Assembly (NCBI GenBank): GCA_012963885.1
Contig: DTUY01000341.1
Location: 1 to 38,027 of the forward strand
From: Candidatus Poribacteria bacterium
Lineage (GTDB): Bacteria > Poribacteria > WGA-4E > UBA9662
Length of the DNA stretch: 38,027 nucleotides
Direction of reading: 5' to 3'
Positions 8,687 to 18,127 of the stretch are shown piece after piece. Under the pieces are notes generated by a model. The model had not been told where the DNA came from. It made no database searches and saw nothing but the letters and a program-made list of their open reading frames with translations. The position numbers and the translations under genes are program-made. Numbering within the stretch: position 1 is the first letter of the stretch; every line of letters starts with the position of its first letter.

Positions 8687-11014
8687 ATGATCTTTCAACG
8701 TTTGCGTGCGAAAGCGGGGCTACGCGGACAGTTTGTGTTCCTCTTTCTCCTCATCTCACTTATACCGTTAATTATTGTTTCTCTTCTTGCTTATTACTAT
8801 GGTGTTAGTGCTCTTGAAAATACAATTGGTGAAAATCTTGGGCAAATTGCGAAGGAAAAACTTGTCCAAGCAGATAGATCCCTTTTGGCCCGCCTAAGCA
8901 GTATCGAGTCCTATATAGAGTCTATTGCTTCTGCTGTTTCACAGGCAAATGGTAGCAACTCGTCAGAACTGCCATTAACGGTTGTTTTGCTCCAAATCAA
9001 TAATGAACTAAAGGATGACATTAGGCAACTTGAAGGTTATGCTGGGCCCAGCAGTGAAATTATTATCACAAATCTGCATCGACAGGTAATTCAGGCCTCT
9101 AATTCAAGTTTGTACCTGCAAAATATTTCCGATGATTGGTGGGCTGAGGCTTATAACAATAGTTATGGATATGATCGGATTGGGGATGTCCAGTATGATC
9201 AGGAAAACCATCTTCATTTCCTTTCTATCGCCTTGCCCATTCGAGATTCAAAGAGTCAGATTGTTGGTATATTACAGGCGAAAATAACCTTGCCAGAATT
9301 ATCGGTTCTTGTTGAGAAAATTGGTCCCGAGGATGAAGTTGAAAGTGACATTCAAGTAGCGATTATTGATAAAACTGGCAAGGTGGTCTCCGCGTCTCGT
9401 GAGAGTAACTATAATTTTGGAGATGACATTGAAATGAGTCATGCTGCTATGAAAGCCATTAATGCGGCTAAGGGAAACGATGAGTATTATGGTTATGAAA
9501 TGGAAGAAGAAACTGAACAAATTAGCGATCTGGAAACTAATGAAAGAATAAAGGGAGAAAAAAAAGTTTACGGCTGGGCTCGTACACGAACGTGGGAGGG
9601 CAGCCGTCTATTACCAGATGCTCTGGGGGGCCGGAATTTTGAAAAATGGACAGTTTTAGTTTCTCTGCCGGCTTCCATTGCCTTTAGTGGGATTACAATA
9701 CTAACCAAACAAATATTAATGTTCACACTGGTAATATGTATTGTAATTATTCCGATAGCCTTAATTTTTTCTCAGAGGATTGTTACCCCAATTATGCGGG
9801 TTGCAGTTGCTGCTCGTGCCATAGGTCATGGTGAATTCGACCAGGAAATACCAATTACAACCAATGATGAGGTTGGAATCCTAGCGGCAGAATTCAATGC
9901 CATGAGACAAAATCTTAAGAGTGCTGTTGGAAAATTGATGGCAGAAGAGAAAAAGATGACCGCTGTTGTAAATGGCCTCGCTGAAGGGTTGATCCTAGTA
10001 GATAGTGAAAATCATATATTGCACATCAATCCGGCAGCAGAATATATTTTAGACATTGATGCGAGAAGTTCAGAAAAAGAGTTAACCCAAATCATTGAGG
10101 ACGACCAGCTAACGAAGATTTTCAGAGAAAATAAAGACTTGATTGCTAACAACCAGGTTGCGACTTCCGAAGTAACCATAACCCATAAGAAGGATGGTAA
10201 GACGATATTACGAGTGATTGCCACTGCTTTTCTTGACGAAGTTGGTGATGTTTTGGGTACTGTTTACCTATTTCAAGATATTACGCGTGACAAAGAAATA
10301 GATCAAATGAAATCCGACTTTATTTCTTTGGTTTCTCACGAGTTAAGAACACCTCTAACCTCAATTATTGGTTTTGTCTCCTTTATTCTAGATGGGAAAG
10401 CTGGGACAATTAATGAGAAACAGCGTGATAGCCTAATGCGTGTGTATCGACAGTCAAAACGACTTGCGGCACTCATTAATGATCTGCTTGATATTTCACG
10501 TATTGAGGCTGGTCGCATAGAGATGAAGAGAGAACCAACCTCCGTTTTGGAAATTATCAAGCAACGGTTTGATGAAATTAAACCGCAAGCGGATGAAAAA
10601 TCGCTTCAATTTAGCTTGATTGCTCCCGATTCATTGCCATTAACCTACGGAGATGGGGAGAGAATTGGACAGGTACTAATTAACCTCATGGGAAACGCCA
10701 TTAAATTTACACCTGAAAAAGGGCGTGTTGTTGTGAAGTTAAAAAGTGATGGTAAAATTATTCATGTCGAGGTTATTGACGACGGTTTTGGAGTTCCAAT
10801 TGAGAATCGTCAAAAAGTTTTCGAAAAATTTTATCAGCATGATGATATCCATACGCGACAGCAGGGAGGAACAGGACTTGGACTATCTATAGCGAAAAGT
10901 ATTGTTGAAGTGCATGGCGGTCGGATTTGGGTTGACGACGGTGAAGGAGGACGTGGTAGTAATTTTCAATTTGTCTTGCCACTGGTGGAAATGGGTTATG
11001 GAGCAACAGTGTAA
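8687..11014 (+). CDS. membrane sensor histidine kinase (Cache-like sensor, HAMP, PAS, HisKA, HATPase)
   Basis: 775-aa kinase. TM1 is about residues 15-40 and TM2 about 342-365, enclosing a ~300-residue extracytoplasmic sensor region that looks like a double-Cache fold. HAMP follows (about 366-420), then a PAS domain (about 425-540). The phosphoacceptor H551 lies in SLVSHELRTPLTS. The ATPase has the N-box NLMGNAIKFTP (about 665-676), then DDGFGVP and GGTGLGLSIAKS. The stop overlaps the next start (TAATG), so the REC-SpoIIE protein is the likely phosphorelay target. The ligand is unknown. Confidence 0.94.
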   Translation: MIFQRLRAKAGLRGQFVFLFLLISLIPLIIVSLLAYYYGVSALENTIGENLGQIAKEKLVQADRSLLARLSSIESYIESIASAVSQANGSNSSELPLTVVLLQINNELKDDIRQLEGYAGPSSEIIITNLHRQVIQASNSSLYLQNISDDWWAEAYNNSYGYDRIGDVQYDQENHLHFLSIALPIRDSKSQIVGILQAKITLPELSVLVEKIGPEDEVESDIQVAIIDKTGKVVSASRESNYNFGDDIEMSHAAMKAINAAKGNDEYYGYEMEEETEQISDLETNERIKGEKKVYGWARTRTWEGSRLLPDALGGRNFEKWTVLVSLPASIAFSGITILTKQILMFTLVICIVIIPIALIFSQRIVTPIMRVAVAARAIGHGEFDQEIPITTNDEVGILAAEFNAMRQNLKSAVGKLMAEEKKMTAVVNGLAEGLILVDSENHILHINPAAEYILDIDARSSEKELTQIIEDDQLTKIFRENKDLIANNQVATSEVTITHKKDGKTILRVIATAFLDEVGDVLGTVYLFQDITRDKEIDQMKSDFISLVSHELRTPLTSIIGFVSFILDGKAGTINEKQRDSLMRVYRQSKRLAALINDLLDISRIEAGRIEMKREPTSVLEIIKQRFDEIKPQADEKSLQFSLIAPDSLPLTYGDGERIGQVLINLMGNAIKFTPEKGRVVVKLKSDGKIIHVEVIDDGFGVPIENRQKVFEKFYQHDDIHTRQQGGTGLGLSIAKSIVEVHGGRIWVDDGEGGRGSNFQFVLPLVEMGYGATV

Positions 11015-12183
11015 TGGCCGAGAAAATTTTAGCTGTAGATGATGAGATCGATATTCTCCAGCTAGTTGAAATGACGCTGACCTCGGATGGATTTGAAGTT
11101 ATCACTGCCTCGAACGGAATTGAGGCGCTGGAGCAAGCAAAGGTTCATATGCCAGATCTCATTCTTCTCGATTTGATGATGCCTGAGATGGATGGGTTTG
11201 AAGTTATCAAACATCTTAAACAAACCCCTGAGATGAGGGATATTCCGGTCATTATGCTCACAGCACGCGCTCAAACACATGAGCGAATCGAAGGACTTAG
11301 TGCGGGGGCGGATGATTATATTACCAAACCATTTGAGCTTGAAGAACTCAAGTTACGAATTGAGTCGATTCTTGCTCATACCCGAAAGACAAAATATATA
11401 AATCCACTGGTTGGTGCCTTGGGAGATTGGTTTACTGAAGATGGTGTTGAACAGTTCGCTGAACATCTACGTGCCGCATCGGCAATTCAACAGCATTTGC
11501 TTCCTCAATCGGAGCCTGAGCTGGCAGGATTTGATATCTCTGGATTGCTAGAAAGTTCTATGTTAATTTCTGGTGATTTTTACGATTTTGTTCCTCTTGA
11601 AGATGATCGGCTTGGTATTGTAATTGCGGATGTGCGAGGTAAAGGAATTCCAGCAGCGCTACTGATGGTTATGATTCGTACATCACTGCGCCTCGTTTGC
11701 CGAGAAGACATGTCTCCCAGTTCTGTTTTAAAGCGTGTCAATGATCTGCTAGTCATCGATACTACCCCAGACTTTTTTGTCACCATGGTGTATGGAATTT
11801 TAGATCCGAACTCCATGACATTTACCTACTCTAATGCAGGACATTGTTATCCCCTGTTGCTGAGAGGGGAAAAGATAGAAGAATTGCAGACAGGCGGCAT
11901 GATACTGGGCTGTTTCGGATTTGCCGAGTTCGAAACGGAAACGATTGAGATTGAATCGGGAAATAAAATTCTCTTCTATACCGACGGTCTTACAGAGGCC
12001 GAATTTGAGGCAGATGGTGAATTTTACGGTGAAGAACGACTCAAACGAGTTTTTAAAGAGAATAACAATTTGCCCGCAGATGAACTCTGCAGAAAGATCC
12101 GAGAGGATTTGTCATCTTTCTGTGGGACCGGTCAACAAAAAGATGACATTACAATTGTTGCCATTAAATCCAGAAAATCTTGA
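11014..12183 (+). CDS. response regulator with SpoIIE-type PP2C phosphatase output
   Basis: 389 aa. An N-terminal receiver (residues 1-125) has acidic residues D9/D10, phosphoacceptor D53, T83 and K105. A linker with AASAIQQHLLPQ leads into an RsbU/SpoIIE-type phosphatase: metal-binding SGDFYD (D188, D191), IADVRGKGIPAAL, FYTDGLTEAE and the final KDDITIVAI. RsbU-family enzymes dephosphorylate STAS antagonists. The gene overlaps the kinase gene by one base (TAATG), so phosphorylation of D53 by that kinase probably controls the phosphatase. The substrate is plausibly the STAS protein at 8349-8684. Confidence 0.94.
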   Translation: MAEKILAVDDEIDILQLVEMTLTSDGFEVITASNGIEALEQAKVHMPDLILLDLMMPEMDGFEVIKHLKQTPEMRDIPVIMLTARAQTHERIEGLSAGADDYITKPFELEELKLRIESILAHTRKTKYINPLVGALGDWFTEDGVEQFAEHLRAASAIQQHLLPQSEPELAGFDISGLLESSMLISGDFYDFVPLEDDRLGIVIADVRGKGIPAALLMVMIRTSLRLVCREDMSPSSVLKRVNDLLVIDTTPDFFVTMVYGILDPNSMTFTYSNAGHCYPLLLRGEKIEELQTGGMILGCFGFAEFETETIEIESGNKILFYTDGLTEAEFEADGEFYGEERLKRVFKENNNLPADELCRKIREDLSSFCGTGQQKDDITIVAIKSRKS

Positions 12184-12200
12184 GATTGATAGAGGAGAAC

Positions 12201-12620
12201 ATGGCAGAGAAAAACAGCCAGATAATTAAACTTGAAATACCAAGTTCAATGGATTTTGTTTACCTTCTGGATGCTGTAATCACCGAAATTCTTCAACAAA
12301 TGGGATTTGACGGAGATACAACCGATCAGGTCAATCTAGCCGTCATAGAAGCAGGTACAAACGCAATTAAACATGGCAATCGGGAGGAATCCCAAAAGCG
12401 TGCTTATTTTGACTTCATTATGTATCCTGAAGAGTTGGTTGTTATTGTCCAAGATGAAGGTGAAGGTTTTGATGCCCGAACAACCGAAGATCCATTAAAT
12501 CCAGAAAATCTGTTTAACTCAAGTGGACGAGGACTATTTCTGATGGAAGCCTGCATGGACAGTGTCGATTTTAGCCAAAATGGAACAGTGGTCACAATGA
12601 CGAAAAATATAACTTCGTAA
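12201..12620 (+). CDS. RsbW/SpoIIAB-like anti-sigma serine kinase (HATPase_c)
   Basis: 139 aa from ATG 12201, preceded at close range by AGAGGAG (12191-12197); an in-frame TTG at 12180 would add seven residues. GHKL motifs are present: N-box VIEAGTNAIKHGN with E50 and N54, G1 box DEGEGF (85-90), G2 box SSGRGLFLM (107-115). Such proteins bind either a sigma factor or a STAS antagonist and phosphorylate the latter. No sigma factor gene is adjacent, so the final target is unknown. It closes the four-gene signalling set. Confidence 0.92.
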   Translation: MAEKNSQIIKLEIPSSMDFVYLLDAVITEILQQMGFDGDTTDQVNLAVIEAGTNAIKHGNREESQKRAYFDFIMYPEELVVIVQDEGEGFDARTTEDPLNPENLFNSSGRGLFLMEACMDSVDFSQNGTVVTMTKNITS

Positions 12621-12636
12621 GAGATAATAGTTTCTT

Positions 12637-13746
12637 ATGGAAAAATATGATGTAATAGTTATTGGTGTTGGTGCGGTGGGGTCAGCAGTCTGTTATCATT
12701 TGATCAAGCGTGGAGTGAGGGTGTTAGGGATTGAAAAATTTGATATACCTCACGCACAGGGTAGTTCGCATGGTTTCTCGCGTCAAACAAAAATCTCAGT
12801 TTACGTTGGCGGACATTTCGAGCCGTTAATTTATAGATCTTTTGAGTTGTGGCGTTTGCTTGAGTATGAATCTGATCAAGCGCTCCTGCTAATGACCGGT
12901 TTCCTAAACATGAGTCCAGATGAAAATTGGAATCACTTAAAAGGGAAGATTTCACATGAAGTATTGAGCCATGGTCAGTTGAAGGAAAAGTTTCCACAGT
13001 TCATCTTGCCCCAAAATTATACGGGCTGCTGGGAACCAAATGGTGGGTTACTTCGTCCAGAGTTGGCAATTTCTTCGCATGTGCTCCAAGCTCTGTGGCA
13101 TGGTGCAGAGATTCATGCTCGTGAAGCGGTGACGAATTGGGAAGAAACCAGCTCAAGCGTTATAGTTCGGACGACTCAAAGAACATATGTTGCGGATCAG
13201 GTTGTGTTCACAAGTGGTGCCTGGACGGGTGAAATTGTTCAGGGGCTAGGTGTTAATCTGACAGTCACCCGATTAGCACTCAACTGGGTTTGGCCTAAAG
13301 TACCTGAACTGTTTAATTTCGGCAAGTGCCCTATATGGCAGATTAACACTGCTGAAGGCGCGTACTACGGTTTTCCCATGATGCCGGATAATCCTGGTTT
13401 TAAATTGGCACTTCACAGCCACGGCGATCCAACACACCCAGACCGAATTGATCGAATCCCTAACAAGGATGATGAGCAGAGTTCGCGAGCGGCACTTGAT
13501 AAGTTTATTCCAGAAGCGAACGGTCCACTTCTTTCACAGAAGATCTGTATGTACACGCATACGCCGGACAAATTGCCTATTGTGGATCGACATCCCAAAT
13601 TCTCTCGTGTAATTTTGGGGGGGGCATTTAGTGGTGAAGGATTCAAGTTTTCAAGTGTATATGGGGAGATAATTGCAGATTTAGTTGTCAAAGGTAAACC
13701 AGAAATACCAATCGAATTTATGTCTTTTAATCGTTTCGCAAATTAA
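12637..13746 (+). CDS. FAD-dependent amino-acid oxidase of the monomeric sarcosine oxidase / SolA type
   Basis: 369 aa with an N-terminal FAD fold (GVGAVGSA, residues 10-17), the AQGSSHGFSRQT segment of MSOX-like enzymes, and the C-terminal LGGAFSGEGFKFSSVYGEI. C304, in KICMYTHTPD, aligns with the cysteine that carries covalent flavin in monomeric sarcosine oxidase. These enzymes oxidise secondary amines such as sarcosine or N-methyl-tryptophan with release of hydrogen peroxide. The substrate here is not decidable. It is 16 nt after the RsbW-like gene, with only a weak ribosome binding site. Confidence 0.9.
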   Translation: MEKYDVIVIGVGAVGSAVCYHLIKRGVRVLGIEKFDIPHAQGSSHGFSRQTKISVYVGGHFEPLIYRSFELWRLLEYESDQALLLMTGFLNMSPDENWNHLKGKISHEVLSHGQLKEKFPQFILPQNYTGCWEPNGGLLRPELAISSHVLQALWHGAEIHAREAVTNWEETSSSVIVRTTQRTYVADQVVFTSGAWTGEIVQGLGVNLTVTRLALNWVWPKVPELFNFGKCPIWQINTAEGAYYGFPMMPDNPGFKLALHSHGDPTHPDRIDRIPNKDDEQSSRAALDKFIPEANGPLLSQKICMYTHTPDKLPIVDRHPKFSRVILGGAFSGEGFKFSSVYGEIIADLVVKGKPEIPIEFMSFNRFAN

Positions 13747-13757
13747 GGAAATTGTCT

Positions 13758-14429
13758 ATGGTTAAGACAAAAAACACTCAAAACACTTCGATCTCTTTAT
13801 GGAAAAAGTGTGAAGATTGCAGTGAATTTGAGTTTATACAGACACTTGCACGGAATGACTATCTGTGTCAGCATTGTGGTCATTATTACTCTATGCCGGC
13901 GTTACCGCGGCTAAAACAAATTTTCCAGGATCGATTTGAAAAGATTCCTTTGCCGTTGGTAGATGATATATTAATTTGTAGTGGGGAAGGAACTATTTCG
14001 GGAAGTCAGGTTGTGCTTATGGCAATTAGTCGCCTAGACGAACTTCAAATTGAGCACCTTGATTCACTCTTAATTACGATTCAGCATGCCATCGCTGCGA
14101 AAACACCTTTGATCGTTATTTCTTCTGGGATAAATCATTTAAAAGCCGAGACTTCACTAGCACATATGGCACAAATTGCCATTGAAATGGATTCGCACAA
14201 ACAAATGAACTTACTGCAAGTAAGTGTATTAACTGATGGAGATATGACGGATTCGTTATCGACCATCTTCCCCCTTGGGGACTTAACGTTAGTTGAACGG
14301 GGACCTAAGGGCAATCAACACGCAACGACATTAGACGCATTTGTAGATTGTTACGCTCCACGTACTGAGATCCCCACCTTAATCAGCCAATTACTATCTT
14401 GGTCATCTGTAAATAAATTGGATTATTAA
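13758..14429 (+). CDS. degenerate acetyl-CoA carboxylase beta (AccD)-like zinc protein
   Basis: 223 aa; ATG 13758 is 8 nt after AAGGA. The N-terminus reproduces the AccD zinc ribbon: W15-KKC18-x2-C21, then C37-x2-C40-GHYY and a following R as in AccD. The rest follows a carboxyltransferase outline (PLIVISSG, LAHMAQIAIEM, VSVLTDG, GDLTLVERGPKG), but the glycine-rich oxyanion-hole segments are gone: SGGARMQEG is replaced by SGINHLKAE and TGGVTASF by GDMTDSL. It is also shorter than the usual ~280 aa. It is therefore probably not an active carboxyltransferase. Its stop overlaps the next start (TAATG). No accA or other accD is visible in the window. Confidence 0.68.
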   Translation: MVKTKNTQNTSISLWKKCEDCSEFEFIQTLARNDYLCQHCGHYYSMPALPRLKQIFQDRFEKIPLPLVDDILICSGEGTISGSQVVLMAISRLDELQIEHLDSLLITIQHAIAAKTPLIVISSGINHLKAETSLAHMAQIAIEMDSHKQMNLLQVSVLTDGDMTDSLSTIFPLGDLTLVERGPKGNQHATTLDAFVDCYAPRTEIPTLISQLLSWSSVNKLDY

Positions 14430-15418
14430 TGAGATTTAGTATTGGCGTTGACCTTGGCGGAACAAATATAAAAACCGGCCTCGTTTCTGAATCAGGCGAG
14501 ATCATCCACTTTATAACAACTCCGACAAATGCACACTCCGGTGAAAAAGCAATTGTGTCTCGAATCGGCCAAGCGATACGTCAACTTGTTGATCAAGGTA
14601 AGAGTTTCAGCGTTGATCTAAAAGATATTGTTGGAATTGGCATTGGTTCAGCAGGCCTTATAGAGCCTAAGGAAGGTGTTGTTCATTTCTCTCCGAATTT
14701 TGCTGGTTGGTATGATATCCCACTTGCTGATTTAGTAAAAGCGGATTTGGCTCATGATTCAACTAATTGCAAGATATCAGCGTTTCCGATTGTACTGGAG
14801 AATGATGGTAATGCGATGGCGTTTGGTGAACTTTGTCATGGTGCTGGAGTGGGAACCAAGAACTTAGTTTGTTTGACACTGGGTACCGGTGTTGGAGGTG
14901 GAATTGTTATTGATGGGCGGATCTTTCATGGTAGCCGTAATGCAGGAGCTGAATTGGGGCATACTATCATTCAAAGTAGCGGTAGGCTCTGTGGCTGCGG
15001 AAACTATGGCTGTTTGGAAGCCTATGTTGGACGCCATTATATCGTCGAACGCACGCGTAGCAAAATTATTGTAGAAGGTAAACACTCATCTCTTGCAGAC
15101 AATTTGAATGATTTGACACCCAAGATGATATCAGATGCAGCAAAAAAAGGTGATGAAGTCGCCATTGACATCTTCGAAGAAACGGGAAGATGCATTGGTG
15201 TTGCTTTAACATCATTAGCACACATTCTCAATCCAGAGATGGCAATTATTGGAGGAGGAATTGCTGATGCGGGAGAAAAACTCCTCTTTGAACCAATTCG
15301 TTCAGAAATCAAGAAGCGTGCAATGGACACAAACGCTGATTCAATGCGAGTCGTGAAAGCGCAACTCGGTAATCAGGCGGGACTCGTTGGATCGGCGATG
15401 CTTATTTTTCAAGATTAA
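14429..15418 (+). CDS. ROK family sugar kinase (glucokinase-like)
   Basis: 329 aa. The phosphate-binding DLGGTN is at residues 8-13. The ROK zinc signature CGCGNYGCLEAY has C188, C190 and C195. GTGVGGGIVIDG and ENDGNAMAFGE are the usual glucokinase segments. No DNA-binding domain precedes the kinase, so this is an enzyme, not a ROK repressor. It likely phosphorylates glucose or N-acetyl-hexosamines. It starts by overlapping the AccD-like stop codon by one base, implying coupled translation. Confidence 0.93.
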   Translation: MRFSIGVDLGGTNIKTGLVSESGEIIHFITTPTNAHSGEKAIVSRIGQAIRQLVDQGKSFSVDLKDIVGIGIGSAGLIEPKEGVVHFSPNFAGWYDIPLADLVKADLAHDSTNCKISAFPIVLENDGNAMAFGELCHGAGVGTKNLVCLTLGTGVGGGIVIDGRIFHGSRNAGAELGHTIIQSSGRLCGCGNYGCLEAYVGRHYIVERTRSKIIVEGKHSSLADNLNDLTPKMISDAAKKGDEVAIDIFEETGRCIGVALTSLAHILNPEMAIIGGGIADAGEKLLFEPIRSEIKKRAMDTNADSMRVVKAQLGNQAGLVGSAMLIFQD

Positions 15419-15438
15419 AATTTTAGGAATTTACGATT

Positions 15439-16050
15439 ATGAAAAGCTTAGTTCAAGAAATTATTTTTCTTTTCAGTATATTGATTTTATTGGCCGGTTC
15501 AAGTTGTTCTATGTTTGAAGCCGTTAAGATTATACCAGTGTTCGACCCGGAAGCTACTATTCTACCACAGACCAATACAATTGTTTACATTAAGAATGGA
15601 ATCACTGCGATGTCATTGCCATTGAGTGATGTAAAGGCCGTGGACGCATTTGCCGTCTTAATTTATAATGGTACTGATCATTTTATATCTTTCAGGCAAA
15701 AAGATTGTTGGATGCTAGATGGAACAGGTAGAGAAACAAAGCCACTTGATAAATCAATGCATACAGCTCGATTGGGTAGGAATTTCAAGCCGAAATTACC
15801 ACCGGAGTTTCCTTCGGAAGTATTTCGATGGAACAAAACTCTCCGTATTCAAGGTGACCCAGCGCCTTTACCTACCACAGATATTGAAAGGACAAATATT
15901 ATGCCTAAGAGTCAGTCGAAGTTCTTTCTCTATTTCCCCACACGAAGTATCAAGTCATCAAGTTTACGTGTAATTGTTCCTAAAATTTATAGCGAGTACG
16001 ATCAAACCGAAACCACATTCGTTTTCAAGTTCCGTGTTGAAAAGGGATAA
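15439..16050 (+). CDS. hypothetical exported protein (lipoprotein-like N-terminus)
   Basis: 203 aa, not recognised. The first 25 residues form a signal peptide (IIFLFSILILLAGSSC); a cysteine follows the hydrophobic stretch, but the -3 residue is glycine, so the lipobox is not canonical. The mature part looks beta-rich, with no catalytic motif I can name. The gene is 20 nt after the ROK kinase and 13 nt before the NHL propeller gene, so the two exported proteins may work together at the cell envelope. Confidence 0.75.
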   Translation: MKSLVQEIIFLFSILILLAGSSCSMFEAVKIIPVFDPEATILPQTNTIVYIKNGITAMSLPLSDVKAVDAFAVLIYNGTDHFISFRQKDCWMLDGTGRETKPLDKSMHTARLGRNFKPKLPPEFPSEVFRWNKTLRIQGDPAPLPTTDIERTNIMPKSQSKFFLYFPTRSIKSSSLRVIVPKIYSEYDQTETTFVFKFRVEKG

Positions 16051-16063
16051 GAAAACATTAAAG

Positions 16064-17062
16064 ATGCTTTGGCACATCAATCGACAGATGGTACTTTTGT
16101 ATTTACTTGTCTGTTTCTCTGCCTGTACGTCTGTTTCTCCCACCAAAATCGTTTCGCCCAAGATCATTTCCTCAGTTTCAGGTCCCAATCTTAGATCCCT
16201 TCTCAGCGTTAATTACGTTAGTACGCTTGGTCAAAGAGGGCAGGGTGCAGGGGATTTCCTGAATCCCCACGGATTGGCTTTGGATTTTGAAGAACTCTTG
16301 TACGTAGCTGATGCAGGTAATCATCGCATTCAGATTATCGATTTCAGTGGGAATTTTATCTCGGAAATTGGACATCGTGGATGGCAGTCCGGTGAATTTG
16401 ATAATCCCATGGGACTAGCCGTCAGTTTTGTGCGAAATTCAACGCTGTACATAGCTGATACCGGTAACGATCGTATCCAGTTTTGTAATTTGATTGATAG
16501 AGCCTTTCAAATAATCACCGATTCATTAGTTACATTTGATCAACCATATGGTATTGTGGTTGACAGAGTTGGAGAGGTATTAGTTGTTGATCGTGGCAAT
16601 CATCGCTTTGTAAAGTTCAGCAATAGTATAGAAAAACTCTTTGAAAGAGGAAGCTATGGTAGTGGGAATGATCAATTCCAGAATCCAACAGCTATTGCCA
16701 TCGATAAGAAAGGGAATATCTACATCGTGGACGCTGGAAATCGCCGGTTGAAGAAGTACGATTTCAGTGGAAACTTGATTGTCATCTGGTCGGCACATTT
16801 TCAAGAACCTTCACACGTAGCATTAGATCAATCAGACTACGTTTACATAACTGATCGTGGGAGTCACAGTGTTAAAGTTGTTGCAAACCAAGGTGTTGAG
16901 GGAAAGAATAACCAGTTGATACTCACATTTGGGCAACAGCAGTTGGTAGATCCAACTGGTATTGCTATCTCCAGAAACGGAAAGATATTTGTTAGTGATT
17001 CGGGAACAAGTGATATCAAGGTTTTTCAAGCGATCTATACTAAGCAGACAACTTCTAACTAA
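16064..17062 (+). CDS. exported NHL-repeat beta-propeller protein
   Basis: 332 aa. ATG 16064 gives a good signal peptide (LLYLLVCFSAC) with a possible lipidation cysteine; an earlier in-frame start at 15974 would overlap the preceding gene and is rejected. Six NHL repeats are visible, each with a pattern like NPxGLAxD...LYVADxGNHRIQ: about residues 60-100, 107-150, 155-190, 200-240, 245-275 and 285-320. That suits a six-bladed propeller. NHL propellers usually bind proteins or carbohydrates; the partner is unknown. Confidence 0.88.
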   Translation: MLWHINRQMVLLYLLVCFSACTSVSPTKIVSPKIISSVSGPNLRSLLSVNYVSTLGQRGQGAGDFLNPHGLALDFEELLYVADAGNHRIQIIDFSGNFISEIGHRGWQSGEFDNPMGLAVSFVRNSTLYIADTGNDRIQFCNLIDRAFQIITDSLVTFDQPYGIVVDRVGEVLVVDRGNHRFVKFSNSIEKLFERGSYGSGNDQFQNPTAIAIDKKGNIYIVDAGNRRLKKYDFSGNLIVIWSAHFQEPSHVALDQSDYVYITDRGSHSVKVVANQGVEGKNNQLILTFGQQQLVDPTGIAISRNGKIFVSDSGTSDIKVFQAIYTKQTTSN

Positions 17063-17075
17063 CAAAGAACTTAAA

Positions 17076-18100
17076 ATGAAATATCATTAACCTAAAGATT
17101 ATATCTGCTACAAAACCAAGCAGCCTGTAGGCATGAAAGGGAAGATTGATAAAACCCCGTGGATTTATGCGCTATGGACTGATAATTTCGTCGACATTGA
17201 AGGGGATTTAAAACCGCATCCACGGTTTCGGGCGCGTGCGAAAATGCTTTGGGATGAAGAGTATTTTTATATTGGTGTTGATCTAGAGGAAACACACGTA
17301 TGGGGGAACACTTACCGAACGGGACTCAATCATTTTTCATGATAATGACTTTGAGGTTTTCGTTGATTCTGACAGTGATAATCACTAGTATTATGAAATC
17401 GAAATTAGCGCGCTTAATACTGTTTGGGATTTGCGGTTGGTAACGCCCTACCGTTTCGGCGGCCAGCTCTGCACGATTGGAGAATTGAGGGTATGAAAAC
17501 GGCCGTTCATATTAATGGTGCGTTGAACGATCCAAGCGATACAGATTCGGGATGGTCGGTCGAAGTCGCGTTGCCATGGATGGATCTGGCTGAATGTGCT
17601 AACCGATTTTGTCTGCCAAACCATGGGGATCAATGGAGAATTAATTTCTCGCGTGTTGAGTGGCTACATGGGATTGTCGTCGGTAACACATATGAGAAAG
17701 TGCCGAATATGCCAGAAGATAACTAGGTGTGGTCACCGTAGAAATAAATCAACGTGCATATCCCAGAGCGATGGGGGACGTGCAGTTTTCAACGCCGGAT
17801 TATAGTGCGGATCAATATCAGCCACCAATTGATATCCCTGCTCGTGACCTGTTGCACCGTATCCTCTACGCACAAAAGAAGTTTCGAGAAAAGAAACAAC
17901 GTTGGGCAGAAAATCTGGAGGAACTTAAATTAATCGATACAAGACATGAAAGTTTCGTTAATGCTCCGTGTTTCGTTATTTCAAATGATCTTTTTCAAGC
18001 ATCAATTGAAATCCACACCAAAGAAAATACAAAAATTTATGTATTCGGCAAGATTGTAAGATATGGAAAGAATTATAATGTGCAAGCGTCAGACGCTTAA
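17076..18100 (+). pseudogene. broken CBM9-like (carbohydrate-binding family 9-like) protein gene
   Basis: A once-continuous protein can be followed across frames: YICYKTKQP...WTDNFVDIEG, then FHDNDFEVFVDSDSD, then YYEIEISALNTVWDL, then TAVHINGALNDPSDTDSGWS and DQWRINFSRVEW, then DVQFSTPDY and a C-terminal tail. This is the signature of CBM9-like domains found in large sugar-related families. Lesions: TAA at codon 5 (17088-17090), +1 in the G5 run 17302-17306, TAG 17386-17388, -1 near 17463-17470, TAG 17724-17726 where W is expected, TAG 17739-17741, TAA 17745-17747, and -1 in G5 at 17773-17777. With five in-frame stops it is a true pseudogene, not just an assembly artefact. Confidence 0.85.
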
Positions 18101-18127
18101 TCTTGCGGGTTTCATCAAGAGCGTTAA

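Noticed and set aside
15974..16063. Upstream start of the NHL-repeat protein
   Set aside because: It would overlap the preceding gene by 77 nt and bury the signal peptide; ATG 16064 gives a proper exported N-terminus.
17133..17726. Three short separate genes in the CBM9-like region
   Set aside because: Their products join into one protein across shifts and stops, so they are pieces of a single pseudogene.
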